A stretch of 22,585 nucleotides of DNA, from assembly GCA_040143965.1 (NCBI GenBank), contig JASJQH010000182.1, forward strand, positions 1 to 22,585, written 5' to 3'. Source of the stretch: Basidiobolus ranarum. Lineage: Eukaryota > Basidiobolomycota > Basidiobolomycetes > Basidiobolales. A program made the translations under genes and the position numbers. The first letter of the stretch is position 1, and every line of letters begins with the position of its first letter. Below the pieces are notes generated by a model. The model worked only from the letters and a program-made list of their open reading frames with translations, was not told the DNA's origin and made no database searches. Below are positions 1 to 9,694 of the stretch, piece by piece.

Positions 1-820
1 TGCTCGTAGTGCTGCTGATATTGTGTTCTTGGCCCCAGGTTTGGGAGTTATCATTGATGCCATCAAGACTTCTCGTCAGATTTTCCATCGTATGTACGCC
101 TATATCGTCTATCGTATCGCCTTGTCTCTTCACTTGGAAATGTTCTTGACCACTACCATTGTAATTCTTGATGAGACCATCAATGTTCAGCTTGTTGTAT
201 TCCTTGCTATTTTCGCAGATATTGCTACTCTTATGATCGCCTATGATAATGCGCCATTTTCGCCCACTCCCGTGAAATGGAATCTTCCAAAGATATGGGC
301 TCTATCACTCGTCATGGCCATCATTCTCACCATTGGTACTTGGATCATCTATACAACTACTTTTGTTCCTGGAAATGGTGTCATTCAGAACTTCGGTGGA
401 GCTCAAGAAGTTATGTTCCTTGAGGTAGCATTGACTGAGAATTGGTTGATTTTCATTACTCGTTTGAATACCTCATTCTTCGAGAGTCTCCCCTCATGGC
501 AATTATTCGGTGCTGTGATGGCTGTGGATATTATTGCATCACTCTTTGCTATTTTTGGATGGTTCACTGGGGTTAACACTAGTATTGTTGCAGTTGTTCG
601 TATCTGGATCTTTTCCTTTGGTGTGTTTGTTGTCATGGGACTTATTTACATGATGTTGTCGAACTCTCCAGGCTTCGATCGTCTTGCTCATGGTAAATCA
701 ATTAAAGCTAAGAAAAATCGAAACCTCGAAGATCTCATGGTAGAAATGGCTCGTGTCTCTTACAAGCATCAGTATCAGCCCATTAGTAACATTGGAGTCC
801 CTGGTAAGGCTGAACAATAG
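1..820 (+). CDS. PMA1: Plasma-membrane H+-ATPase, C-terminal part (partial at left edge)
   Basis: P-type (P3A) proton pump that uses ATP to expel H+ across the plasma membrane and energises nutrient uptake. The frame is open from base 2, reading [14 protein letters not shown], so only the end of the catalytic domain and membrane helices M5-M10 are present (about 272 residues). Visible landmarks are the [11 protein letters not shown] stretch before M5, the M6 segment with [15 protein letters not shown], the PVKWNLP loop before M7, the [11 protein letters not shown] segment of M8 and the [10 protein letters not shown] segment of M10. A short C-terminal tail contains [14 protein letters not shown], which resembles the autoinhibitory R-domain of fungal Pma1. 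The stop is TAG at 818-820. No intron is seen in this part. The family assignment is very secure. Orthology to PMA1 rather than a second H+-ATPase copy cannot be settled from this fragment. Confidence 0.95.
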   Translation, partial: ARSAADIVFLAPGLGVIIDAIKTSRQIFHRMYAYIVYRIALSLHLEMFLTTTIVILDETINVQLVVFLAIFADIATLMIAYDNAPFSPTPVKWNLPKIWALSLVMAIILTIGTWIIYTTTFVPGNGVIQNFGGAQEVMFLEVALTENWLIFITRLNTSFFESLPSWQLFGAVMAVDIIASLFAIFGWFTGVNTSIVAVVRIWIFSFGVFVVMGLIYMMLSNSPGFDRLAHGKSIKAKKNRNLEDLMVEMARVSYKHQYQPISNIGVPGKAEQ

Positions 821-951
821 ATATTGCTCTACTGTTTAATATATATACATATTCCATATTTTAGAGTAGGGCATTTTCATAATTATTTCTATATTTTCAT
901 TTACTCTAACCCAATGTGTAGTATTTGTTGGTTTTAACTTATTCTATTGTT

Positions 952-957
952 AATAAA
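952..957 (+). terminator. Polyadenylation signal AATAAA of the H+-ATPase gene
   Basis: A canonical AATAAA lies about 130 nt after the TAG stop in an AT-rich stretch, a plausible 3'-UTR distance. The assignment rests on position and motif only. Confidence 0.5.
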
Positions 958-1363
958 TATTGCATTCGTTGAATTATCCCATGATTTTGAATCCTGAGTA
1001 CCATCATACTAGTTGCCAAATAACCGTATAACGGATGTAGCAATATTATGGCATGATGAAGTTTCGTGATGCTTGGTTGACTTTTCATAAATTTCTATTA
1101 TCTGAACTGGAATATATCCTGTCATTGTCAGTATAAGCTTCAGACATTATGTTTCAGTTCCTGCTATTAAAGTAATGCCTCAGTAATGATTGCAGGATTA
1201 TAACAAGAATTATCAGGCAAAGTCAACCAATTTTTCCTTATATTGACTTTGAACGATTAATATGAGAGTTAATTACTTGCAACTAAGTCAGGCAACACTG
1301 GTTACGCCTACAATAGTGCATAGTATGGGGTACTGAAGCCAACTTAATCACATGGATGGATAA

Positions 1364-1705
1364 GGACTAGAAGACCTGTCACACTATTTTACAAAATACG
1401 TGCAATTTGTTAGACCAAAGAATATCAGAAGCTTGGTATACGGCGGTCGTGATCTAGTGAAATATAACAACAAGAGGACTAAGTTTACTGGCATAAGTTA
1501 TTTATTTCTAAAATCAACACGACTGATAATAAGACATCTAGAATATATATATGGGTTCAACGTGTATCATGAAGCCAGCTTAAGGTTTGAAAATATTACT
1601 AAAAAATGGATTTCCTATCAAAGGGATTTTTCTGAACGGTTAGAGGATATAGGAAATGAGGAACAACTGTCTCTCGATGGTTTAGACTTGAATGTAAAAG
1701 ATTGA
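1364..1705 (+). other. Unassigned open frame without an ATG start
   Basis: An open frame of about 113 codons lies between a TAA at 1361-1363 and a TGA at 1703-1705. It contains no ATG codon near its beginning; the first plausible starts are GTG at 1400 or an upstream exon that I cannot identify. The translation is rich in K, R, Y and I (for example LIIRHLEYIYGFNVYHEA and ENITKKWISYQRDFSERL) and has an acidic tail. I do not recognise a family. It could be a terminal exon of an unidentified gene, a decayed fragment, or chance. Confidence 0.15.
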
Positions 1706-2384
1706 AGGACGGGCGGCGATGCATGCTTTAAGGTTGTTTGTATGTATAATCGAGTTTTTGTCTAGGTTGCGCATTCACGACTCGTCGTTGGTGCAGGGTG
1801 GACCAGGGTTAGTTAGTTTGTTGATTGGAATGGCTCTCCGTAGTTGGCCTCCACAACGGCATTTCTTCTTCTGAAAGCAAAAGCAGGAATCTCCCTGTCC
1901 AGAGGGAGTTTACCCAAGTTATCACTTTTTGTTGGTAGTGCAGTTGAGAATGGTGTGCAATGGGGAGAAAGTGCAATAGTTCTACAGTCAGAACGGCTAT
2001 TACTTGATGACACTAAGGACATCGATGGAACAATTGGAAGCGATTGGACGACAAGCATTTTGAATGGGTAAGAATGAAAGATGCGTCGGTTATAAATATG
2101 ATTTAATGAAGTCTAGAGAAATTGTTGAGACTCCATAGAGCTCGACTTCTATTTTTATACTCTGTAAAGAGATCAACGATCATATTATTCGGATCACTTG
2201 TAAAACTTGTCTCAAAACTGTTTCGTACTCCATCTGGATGGCAACCAATCACTCGCATTCTTGTTACTTCAACGAATCTGAGGGTTGTCATGGTAAAGCA
2301 AGCGAGGTTAACTGTCTCTAATTCCTGTTTAATTTACGTTTGGAATAGCGATTAGAGATTCCAGGCGATTTGAGCGATACGAGT

Positions 2385-2420
2385 AATATGGTCAATATGG
2401 TCAATATGGGTAATATAGGT
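2385..2420. repeat. 9-bp tandem repeat, four units
   Basis: Four adjacent 9-mers: aatatggtc twice exactly, then aatatgggt and aatataggt. It lies in non-coding DNA 610-645 nt upstream of the GT34 gene. Confidence 0.8.
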
Positions 2421-2438
2421 GCACTTTATGCACAACCC

Positions 2439-2466
2439 GCATACATATCAGCGCATACATATCAGC
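2439..2466. repeat. 14-bp exact tandem duplication
   Basis: The unit gcatacatatcagc occurs twice, head to tail and without mismatch, shortly after the 9-bp array. Confidence 0.8.
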
Positions 2467-2656
2467 GGATCAGTGGCTTCCAGACAAACATGTTCCGAGC
2501 AGGTTAGTTCCCATTTAAGTGATACGAATACTGTATGGGAGCCACCCTTATTTATATACTACAAGTTATATGAATATATCTGGCTCCGAGTATGCTTTAT
2601 AGCCAATGGGAGGGTTTGATTAAAGCTTAACTATAGTCAATATAAATGATGCAAGC

Positions 2657-2680
2657 AATAACCGTTCGAATAACCGTTCG
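2657..2680. repeat. 12-bp exact tandem duplication
   Basis: The unit aataaccgttcg occurs twice, head to tail. It is immediately followed by the palindrome tttcatgaaa. Confidence 0.8.
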
Positions 2681-2773
2681 TTTCATGAAACACAAGTCTG
2701 AGCAGTTTATTGCTATTGCGTCTAGGTCGTACTAGATGGGAAGAAAGCAAATGGCGAGGTGAGGATGCTTAGC

Positions 2774-2787
2774 TTAGGTTAGGGCTA
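2774..2787. promoter_or_regulatory. Telobox-like motif
   Basis: The string ttaggttagggcta is an imperfect telomere-type repeat about 250 nt upstream of the GT34 gene. In fungi such motifs can bind Tbf1/Taz1-type factors. A regulatory role here is inference. Confidence 0.25.
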
Positions 2788-2984
2788 CTTTCGCGCTTTA
2801 GGCGGTTTCTTATTGATAAGGTTCCACCTCTGCATTTCTCAGGCTTAGCCATCACCTTTGGATTGGCAGATCTCATCAGGTTTAAAATTATGGACGAGCT
2901 TAAACCAGTGAAGAGCAACGCTGGTAGATAAAAATAACCACATGCCCCGACAAATGACTACAGTGTATACACCTTTAAACTAAC

Positions 2985-2990
2985 TATAAA
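2985..2990 (+). promoter_or_regulatory. TATA-like element of the GT34 gene
   Basis: TATAAA lies 40 nt upstream of the ATG at 3030. This would give a very short 5' leader if used at the usual spacing. Confidence 0.4.
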
Positions 2991-3029
2991 GTAAGTTACT
3001 TTCAATTCAACTAGATTCATATTCCTTCT

Positions 3030-3875
3030 ATGGTACGTCACTGGAATTTGTCACTTAAATTCTTCGTTTTGTGTAGTTTCTCGTTTTGGCCTTGGCTACT
3101 TCATGCCTACCCCACTGCACCGGTACACCGGGGATCTGCTGAGATACGACCCGGCGATATTGCTGTAGTTATGGCTTGGGATCAAATAATGGAGGAGTTT
3201 TGGGTTCCTCGGACACTACAAGACAAAGTGGACTATACAAATAAACATGGATATCAGCTTATCATTTACAATGATACCAGCGATGCTAGATCAGCGGTAA
3301 GTTAAGTGCAAATCAAGTGTTAGATACCTTCTAATTCCGAACTTTTTCAGAGCTGGTCCAAAATCATTAATCTTCATCGAGCAATGACGGAAAACCCTGA
3401 TAAACTTTGGTTTTGGTGGGTGGATGTAGATAGCTTGATTATGGAACCACAGTACTCAATTGAAGACCATATATTGGCTCATGTTTCGAGGAACCCCTAC
3501 TTTGAAAAAGATATTGTTCTGTCTTGGGATTGTAATGGCCTCAACACTGGTAGTATGTTTTTGCGCAACTCTGATTGGTCTTTGAAGCTTTTGCAGGATT
3601 TACTAGAGCTTTCTTGGCTAGATCCCATCATGTATGGAGAGCAGCGTAAGATGCAGACTCTGTTCCATGCCAGTCAAGAAATGGCAGATCACTTTAACTT
3701 CATTCCGTTGAGAAAAGCGTGTGCGGCACTACAACACCGCTGTCGATTGGATAGAAAAGCTGCCCATCAATACAACTATCACAAGGGAGATTTCTTGATA
3801 CATTTTGCTAATTGCGCTCCCAATAGATGTCATAAAGAGGTAAACCATTACCACAATCTTTTGTACTCAAAATAA
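3030..3875 (+). CDS. GT34-family glycosyltransferase (Gma12/Mnn10-like)
   Basis: Likely Golgi type II glycosyltransferase (alpha-1,2-galactosyl- or alpha-1,6-mannosyltransferase) acting on N- or O-linked glycans. Two exons, 3030-3296 and 3351-3875, are joined by a 54-nt phase-0 intron (GTAAGT donor, ctaat branch site, TTTTTCAG acceptor), giving 263 residues. Residues about 9-25 are a hydrophobic signal-anchor (FFVLCSFSFWPWLLHAY). After the junction come SWSKIINLHRAM, then WWVDVDSLIMEP with the DxD metal-binding motif at residues 114-116, then DCNGLNTGSMFLRNSDWS and, near the end, the GDFLIHFANC motif; all fit GT34. The family's usual EQDA stretch appears as EQRKM. The protein is shorter than typical fungal members (300-400 residues), with almost no stem between anchor and catalytic domain. 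The donor sugar and linkage cannot be read from the sequence. Confidence 0.9.
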
Positions 3876-3876
3876 A
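3871..3876 (+). terminator. AATAAA overlapping the GT34 stop codon
   Basis: The AATAAA hexamer contains the TAA stop codon (3873-3875). It may act as a poly(A) signal giving a minimal 3' UTR, or may simply reflect the codons at the end of the frame. Confidence 0.25.
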
Positions 3877-4754
3877 TGCAAACTCTAGTCAAGTCACATC
3901 CAATTCTCCAGTGTTGTACAATGAAGCCCACTCAATTGAATCTTTAACTTTTGGTTAATAAGCTAAAGCCCATTTCTGTTCGCTTTACCATAATAGTAGA
4001 AAATGGAGTAACCAACTAGCCTCAAGTGACACCGATATTAATTTCATCCCAGGTTTGACATGTGAAATCTAGTTTAAGCATGGATGACGTGCATAATAAC
4101 TGCAATAATACGGATAGGGAGCCTTAACCAAACTAGCCAAAGGTAAATGTTTTTTTAAGGGCGAAAATAATCAGGAAGTCATGGAAAAGACCGGTTAGTG
4201 ATCGTTCACTATGCTTTTTCGGAATATTAACTAAAATCAACGTCATCAATAATGATTTGATAGAGCTAATGACGTATTCATTTGTGATGCTAATTGTAAA
4301 CATTTGGGTTTTTTGCAGGTGTCTGGCATTTGGCATACGTAACAACGAAGACACAACCGAGATGGAATGCCAGTAACACATAGAAACATTTCATGAACGC
4401 TTTGTTGCAAAATTGTAGCAGGAGCCCGCTCGTAATTATCAAGAGAAAATGGCAGTGGAAAAAGTAATAGCATTCATATCCCTGAGTTAGGTGTTACATC
4501 ATTCCAAAAAATAAATGTTCGTACTCTCATCCAAACAACTATAAACAGATACAGCGCTTCTTTATTCTTAGTACATTTCCTTGCTTTTTACTGTAGTTTC
4601 TTGTTCATTTTTTATTCCTTTGTTGTCACAAGTCCGAATTTTTCGCTCAAGGTAACCGAATACTTTTGACTATATTGCATCTCACCTTACTAACCTCTGG
4701 TCCATTGAAAGTCCTGATAGGAAAATACTCTACATTTCCACTACATAGTTTAAT
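3876..4754. other. Intergenic region, promoter of the repeat-protein gene
   Basis: These 0.9 kb contain only short overlapping frames on the minus strand (4133-4473) without recognisable content. From about 4550 the strand becomes T/C-rich, as in many fungal 5' leaders. A TATAAAC at 4540-4546 could serve the gene starting at 4755. Nothing else is supported. Confidence 0.5.
4540..4546 (+). promoter_or_regulatory. Possible TATA element of the repeat-protein gene
   Basis: TATAAAC lies about 210 nt upstream of the ATG at 4755, followed by a pyrimidine-rich stretch. It is plausible if the leader is about 150-180 nt long. Confidence 0.25.
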
Positions 4755-7490
4755 ATGGCAAGAAAAAATAAGAACACTCCCAAAAAAAGTAAGCCCAGTT
4801 CTCTTTTACTTTATAAGCCGCAGAATAACACTAATATTTCTTTTCCACGTGAAGATAACTCGAATGGCTCCCCCGAGTCGCCTACCTCTGCTACTCCAAC
4901 TCACTCCTTTTCTTTACCTCACAAAGAAGCCGCCAGTGAAGAGCTCCCCAAGACCCAGTTGAATAATGATGTATGAATTCTTACCTCTTCTGTACCACTC
5001 ACCGTTTTATGCTAACTTATCTATCAGGTCAAACTAAATAAGCCAACCAAAAAGCAAGTCAAGAAGAAGGGACTTTCTATCGTAAAAACCGCATTTTATG
5101 GTGTCGCTGTTTATGCCCTATATGCCGGAGTAGCAATATGCCCTGAAGACCGTTCTAATCCTGGTCCATTTTGCCAACAGGCTCTCAAAATTCACGATGC
5201 TATTCATCCTCATGTTAAGCCTGTTGCCGACAGTGCTTTTGAGTATTATGATGCCAATATCCATCCAGTTGTCATGGAGAACTATAAAGAGTTTGCTGAG
5301 CCTTACGTTGCTCAGGCTTCTGATGCTTATCAAGAGAAATGGGCACCATATGTTGATCAAGCTAATCAATATTACACCTCCTATGCCCAACCTGTTGTGA
5401 AACAGACTCGTGAGGTTTATGTTAAACATGGCCAACCATTTTTCCTCACCATGTTAGATAAGGGTGTCGAAGGATATCATACCCATGCTAAACCACATAT
5501 TCAGAAATTACAGAAGCATGCTATGCATTCGTATTACATTCATCTCCACCCTCACGTTAGCCATTATCATCATGAACTCGACAGAAAATACCGTAGGCAC
5601 GTTGAGCCTAAATGGAGACTCTTCGTTGAGGAATACTATACTCCTGCTCAAAAGGCCATCTCTCCACATGCTGAAGCTACCTGGAACAATGTAGTTAAAG
5701 CCTATCATCAACATGCTGTGCCATTGGCAAAGGATGGATTCGCTAAGAGTTCCGAAGTTTTTCATACCCATGTCGTTCCTTTGACGAAGCAGGGATTTTC
5801 TCATGGAATTGAACTATACCAAACTCGTATTGTTCCTCTTGCCAAGCAGGGTTACGCTCAAGGTATTGAAATTTTCCACACCAAAATTGTACCCCTCTCT
5901 CAAGATGGATTCGCCAAGAGTCGTGAAATATATCACACCCACGTTGTTCCAGCTGCTCAGAAAGGCTGGGAACAAACCAAAGTTGTCTACCAAAAGCAAG
6001 TCGAGCCTTCCGTTATTCAATTCTATGTCCAGATTCTTGACCTTTATAACAAGCATATGAAATCCACTGTTGATCATGCTTATGATAGTTATGTTTCTCC
6101 TTACTATGAAACCTACGTCGCACCTCACTATTCTGCCCATGTTGCTCCTCTCATCGCTAAGGTTACCGATATTTGGCCAGAGGATGCTTCTCAAAAGGTT
6201 CAAGAATATTTTATTAAGCCTGTGGGAAAAGCATTTGACTCTGCTGCCTCTTATGCCGCTGATGCTTCTATTCATGACACTATTAGAAGTGTTGCCAGTA
6301 ATGCCTACAACTATGCTGCCTCAGTAGCTCCTACTGTTGGACAGGCCGCTGAAGACGCTTATAATTACGGTTCCTCTATTGTGTCACAAGCTGCTCCTCA
6401 TGCTCAAAGTGCTGCTAGTCAAGCTTATGAAACCGCCAAACAAGCCGGCCAGAACGCTTATGATTATGCTCAAACAGTTGTTCCTACTGCTCAAGTTGTG
6501 GTTGACAAAGTCTATGATGCAGCTCAACAAGGTGGTCAAGTTGCATTCTCATATGTTAACTCTGGTGCATCCGCTGCCTCTAAAGCCTATGCTACACCTA
6601 TTCAGAGTGTAGCTAGCCAAGCCTATAGCGCTGCTAAAGGTGCTGCTTCAGTCGCACAAGATCAAGCTGGTCAATATTATGAATCCGGTAGAAAGGTAGG
6701 CCAAAGTGCTTACAGTAATGTTCAGACTGCTGCTCAATCAGCGGCCTCTGCTGTCACTTCCCAAGTTAATCAAGCCCAAAAGAACGCTGGTGAGTACTAT
6801 GAGGCAGGTAAACAGGCAGGTCAAAGTGTTTACAACAATGCTCAGTCAGCGGTTACATCTGTAGCTGCTTCTGTGCAAAGCCAGGGTAGTAAGTACTATG
6901 ATGCTGCATCCTCATCAGTAGGACAAGCCGCTAGTAAAGTTGGTAGTTACGTTAGCCAAGCAAGTGTCAGTGTAAAATCCGCTGCATCTGTAGCTTCCAA
7001 CGCTATTTCATCGGGTGGACAACAGGCTGGCAGTATCTATAACCAAGGAAAAGCTACCGCCACTTCCATCATCGCTAAAGCCACTGATGTTGCTGCCAAA
7101 AATGCGCAGGGTGCATATGACAACGTTAAGCAAGCTGGCCAGAGCATCTATCAACAAGGCCAGTCTGTAGCTTCGCAACAAGCTACTGCCAGTGGCTACC
7201 TTGATAGTTTTAAAGAGGCTGGCAATAGCATCTACTCCCAAATGCATAGCGCTTACAGCAGCGCCCAGTCCGAGGCTCAGCCTGCCGTTGAGAGTGCTCA
7301 ACGTGCTGCTGCCTCTGCCACGTTAAATGCCGCCTCTGCCCGCTCTTCTGTAATCGAAGCCATTAAAAGTGCCGTTCAATTTGATAGTGGGAAAGCATCT
7401 GAAAAAAAGGAAGGTGCTAAATCCCAGCTCGAAGAAGCTAAAGAGCATATCCGCAAGCTTGCTACCGAAGCGCAAAGCGTCAAGGTTTAA
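4755..7490 (+). CDS. Membrane-anchored repeat protein (apolipoprotein/LEA-like helices)
   Basis: Two exons, 4755-4970 and 5028-7490, flank a 57-nt phase-0 intron (GTATGA donor, gctaac branch site, ATCAG acceptor) and encode 892 residues. The N-terminus (1-72) is basic and Ser/Pro-rich. A lysine cluster (TKKQVKKKG) precedes one hydrophobic segment at about 87-110, which suggests a signal anchor with a short cytosolic tail. Just after it, ICPEDRSNPGPFC carries two cysteines. Residues about 120-300 hold irregular repeats of the type YxxHVxPxxxxxxxxY. Residues 301-414 are six consecutive 19-residue units. From about 475 to 860 the chain is rich in A, S, Q, G and Y, with the recurring pattern AGQxxYxxAxxxA, and it ends in a charged helix. 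The repeats predict long amphipathic helices of the kind seen in exchangeable apolipoproteins and LEA proteins. Binding of lipid or membrane on the lumenal side is inference. I recognise the architecture but not a named family. Confidence 0.88.
5712..6053 (+). repeat. Six 19-residue (57-bp) in-frame repeat units
   Basis: Within the preceding gene, six consecutive units begin at 5712, 5769, 5826, 5883, 5940 and 5997. Each has the form (H/R/K/Q)xVPLxKxGFxxxxEIxxT, for example HVVPLTKQGFSHGIELYQT and RIVPLAKQGYAQGIEIFHT. The last two units are more divergent. Spacing is exactly 19 residues with a proline at position 4 and aromatics at positions 10 and 17. The DNA units differ at many codon positions, so the array is old and kept by selection on the protein. 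Confidence 0.85.
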
Positions 7491-9670
7491 GGAATGAGAT
7501 ACCTCTCTGGCCATAAAGGCCGGAATACTTTCTTCAGTCTAGATTTCCCACTTTTTTATGTCTACTCTAATGATTATAATGTATCATGATGCTAAATCAT
7601 ACTTCACACTTCCTCTATAAAAAGTATGATAAAATTGACATCAAAATGTTGATTTTATTTACTTTCAGATACATGTATGTGATTGGGGTTTTCGTTGTGG
7701 TACTTCACTTTTTGAAGTGACCACGGTGTTCGTATTTCAATGAACTTTATATAAATGTACACTTTATTTAGTATTAGAATTTGACTTGTCTTCAAGACAT
7801 TTGGATGAGATATTAACTCTGTAATCTCTACTCTGGTTTTATGGATAACTATAGTGATGAATCCTAGACACGAGTCGTGTTGGAAAAGGTGCGGAATAAT
7901 TTGCATAATTTAGGTCGATAATTCTTGATGAGTTATTCAAATCAACTGCTACACCAATGTAAATTTCAACAGTCAAGCTTGCCAAGATTTAATCAAACCA
8001 TGATGGATGAAAATAGTATTAAAAGAAGAATATGTTCCAACTCTAGTAATATTTTATGAGTTTTGTTAACTTTGCCAAGATTTACTCTAAATAACCAGAT
8101 GGAACTCGTACCAGACGAGAAAGTAATAAGTTGGGGAAATTTCTACCAATGCCAAGATCTCCATCTGGGCTTAGTAGGTTCTCAATTTCCAAGAAAACAA
8201 CCACTCTACAAGTTAGTTCAACTCTCTTTGTCTGACTAAATCCGAACACAGAAATGATTATCTAAAAGCACAAGCTTCCTTTCTATAAGGTAATATTCAT
8301 TTTGAACGGCTCTCAGGAATACGTAATTTAGAGACTTGTCGAAGAACACAATCCACCTTTTACTTGCTCAATAAGGCACCATCATGGCACACGATAACTC
8401 GCTTTTGTGAGATTTACCATGACTAGATATACTTCCATCGTGACGTCATGGTTTTGGGTAACATCACCTTGATACCCACTGAAGGGAAGCGGAGGGGCGA
8501 AAATGGGAGAATTAAGTGCGATAATATCGACTTCTCTCATTCACCATCTTTGGTAAAGGCTATGATTTGAGGGGAAACTAACCTGTATTTGCTCTGAATA
8601 TTTATATCGGAATAGGTGTAAATTGCTATGCGCTTAGGGTACATCGTTTACCCATGTCTCAGAGTCTCACAAACCACCATTTTCACAGAACTAGTAATCA
8701 ATTCCTTTTTTGTAAGTTATGGAATATTTCTGACCTTACATGGTGGCTGGATCCTCTACTCTAAACTGATTTCGAAAAATCAATGGATTCACCAAGATCA
8801 TCAATAATGGTCTAGACTTTGGCAATAACAATGGTTAATGTTGCACTTAATCTCGTAAACCTAATAATATCACTAGCATTCCTCTCTGTGGAATAGACTT
8901 TGTCAATACAGCTTAGCTACAACCGAAACAAATTGTGTTGGTGCACTCGTGTGACCAAGACTTTGTTAGAGGGGTTTGCGAGAAACAGGTATTTTGTTCT
9001 ACAACTTCTTTATAGGTGTGGTTTATTAGTACTACAGGTAACTGGTATCTGACAAAAGGAGCCACCCATTTAACTCAACCTGGTGAATTGATCTTATTTA
9101 TCAGCATTACATATCAATTGTAATATAGCTCCCAGTCTAAATGATTTTTACTACTTAGGGGAGAAGATTCGATGCCGATAATTGCAGGAACTAGTAGCAG
9201 GATGATATAATTTTTGGGATACTGACAACATCGGCTGTGAATGATCCCTCTCTAGTAATGATACTTCTCCAGTTCCCCCCGTAGGTTTAGCCGGCAGTAA
9301 ATGCACAGCAGGTTACATACAAGTTGAATTATGCCATAGAAGACATCCCCTGTCATGAGCCAAGGCGAACATTACATCATAGCTTAACCTAAGATAGTGT
9401 TGGGAAAATCCTTGTCGAATATTAGAGGAACATTTGTTAAGCTAGATTCGGTATGTACACCGCTGACTGGTGCATGATTGGAGGTAACATACTTACTCAA
9501 GCTGCATCTAAAGTGCAAATATGACTACTGGGCACTTGATCTTTGCAAATGACTAGGCTAAGTGTACATTCTGAGATTACTGCCCATATCAACAGCCATC
9601 CTTTGATTAAGTTTAATTTACAATATTGACTCTCACGATCATAAGGTATTGTATTTGTAATGACCCTCTT

Positions 9671-9694
9671 TCTCTCTCGGGGTCTCTCTCGGGG
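9671..9694. repeat. 12-bp exact tandem duplication
   Basis: The unit tctctctcgggg occurs twice, head to tail, in non-coding DNA. Confidence 0.8.

Larger units (their letters stand above)
821..3029. other. Intergenic region with short tandem duplications
   Basis: This 2.2 kb stretch separates two recognisable genes. It holds the 3' end of the H+-ATPase transcript, an unassigned open frame (1364-1705), overlapping short frames on both strands around 1813-2071 that resemble no known family, three sets of 9-14 bp tandem duplications (2385-2466 and 2657-2680), a telobox-like motif (2774-2787) and the promoter of the following gene. I see no further gene that I can support. Confidence 0.5.

Noticed and set aside
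1813-2071. Overlapping frames of 75-81 codons on both strands
   Set aside because: They cover the same bases in opposite directions, neither shows a domain, signal peptide or homologue, and a GTAAGA after the plus-strand frame alone is not enough to call an exon.
5814-6275. 153-codon minus-strand open frame inside the repeat-protein gene
   Set aside because: It is antisense to the strongly supported repeat region. The codon bias and periodicity of that strand create long antisense frames, and the frame has no recognisable features.
7950-8975. Recurring words such as gccaagattta and agactttg in the gene-free stretch
   Set aside because: Copies are short, irregularly spaced and lack shared flanks, so they do not amount to a repeat family by eye.
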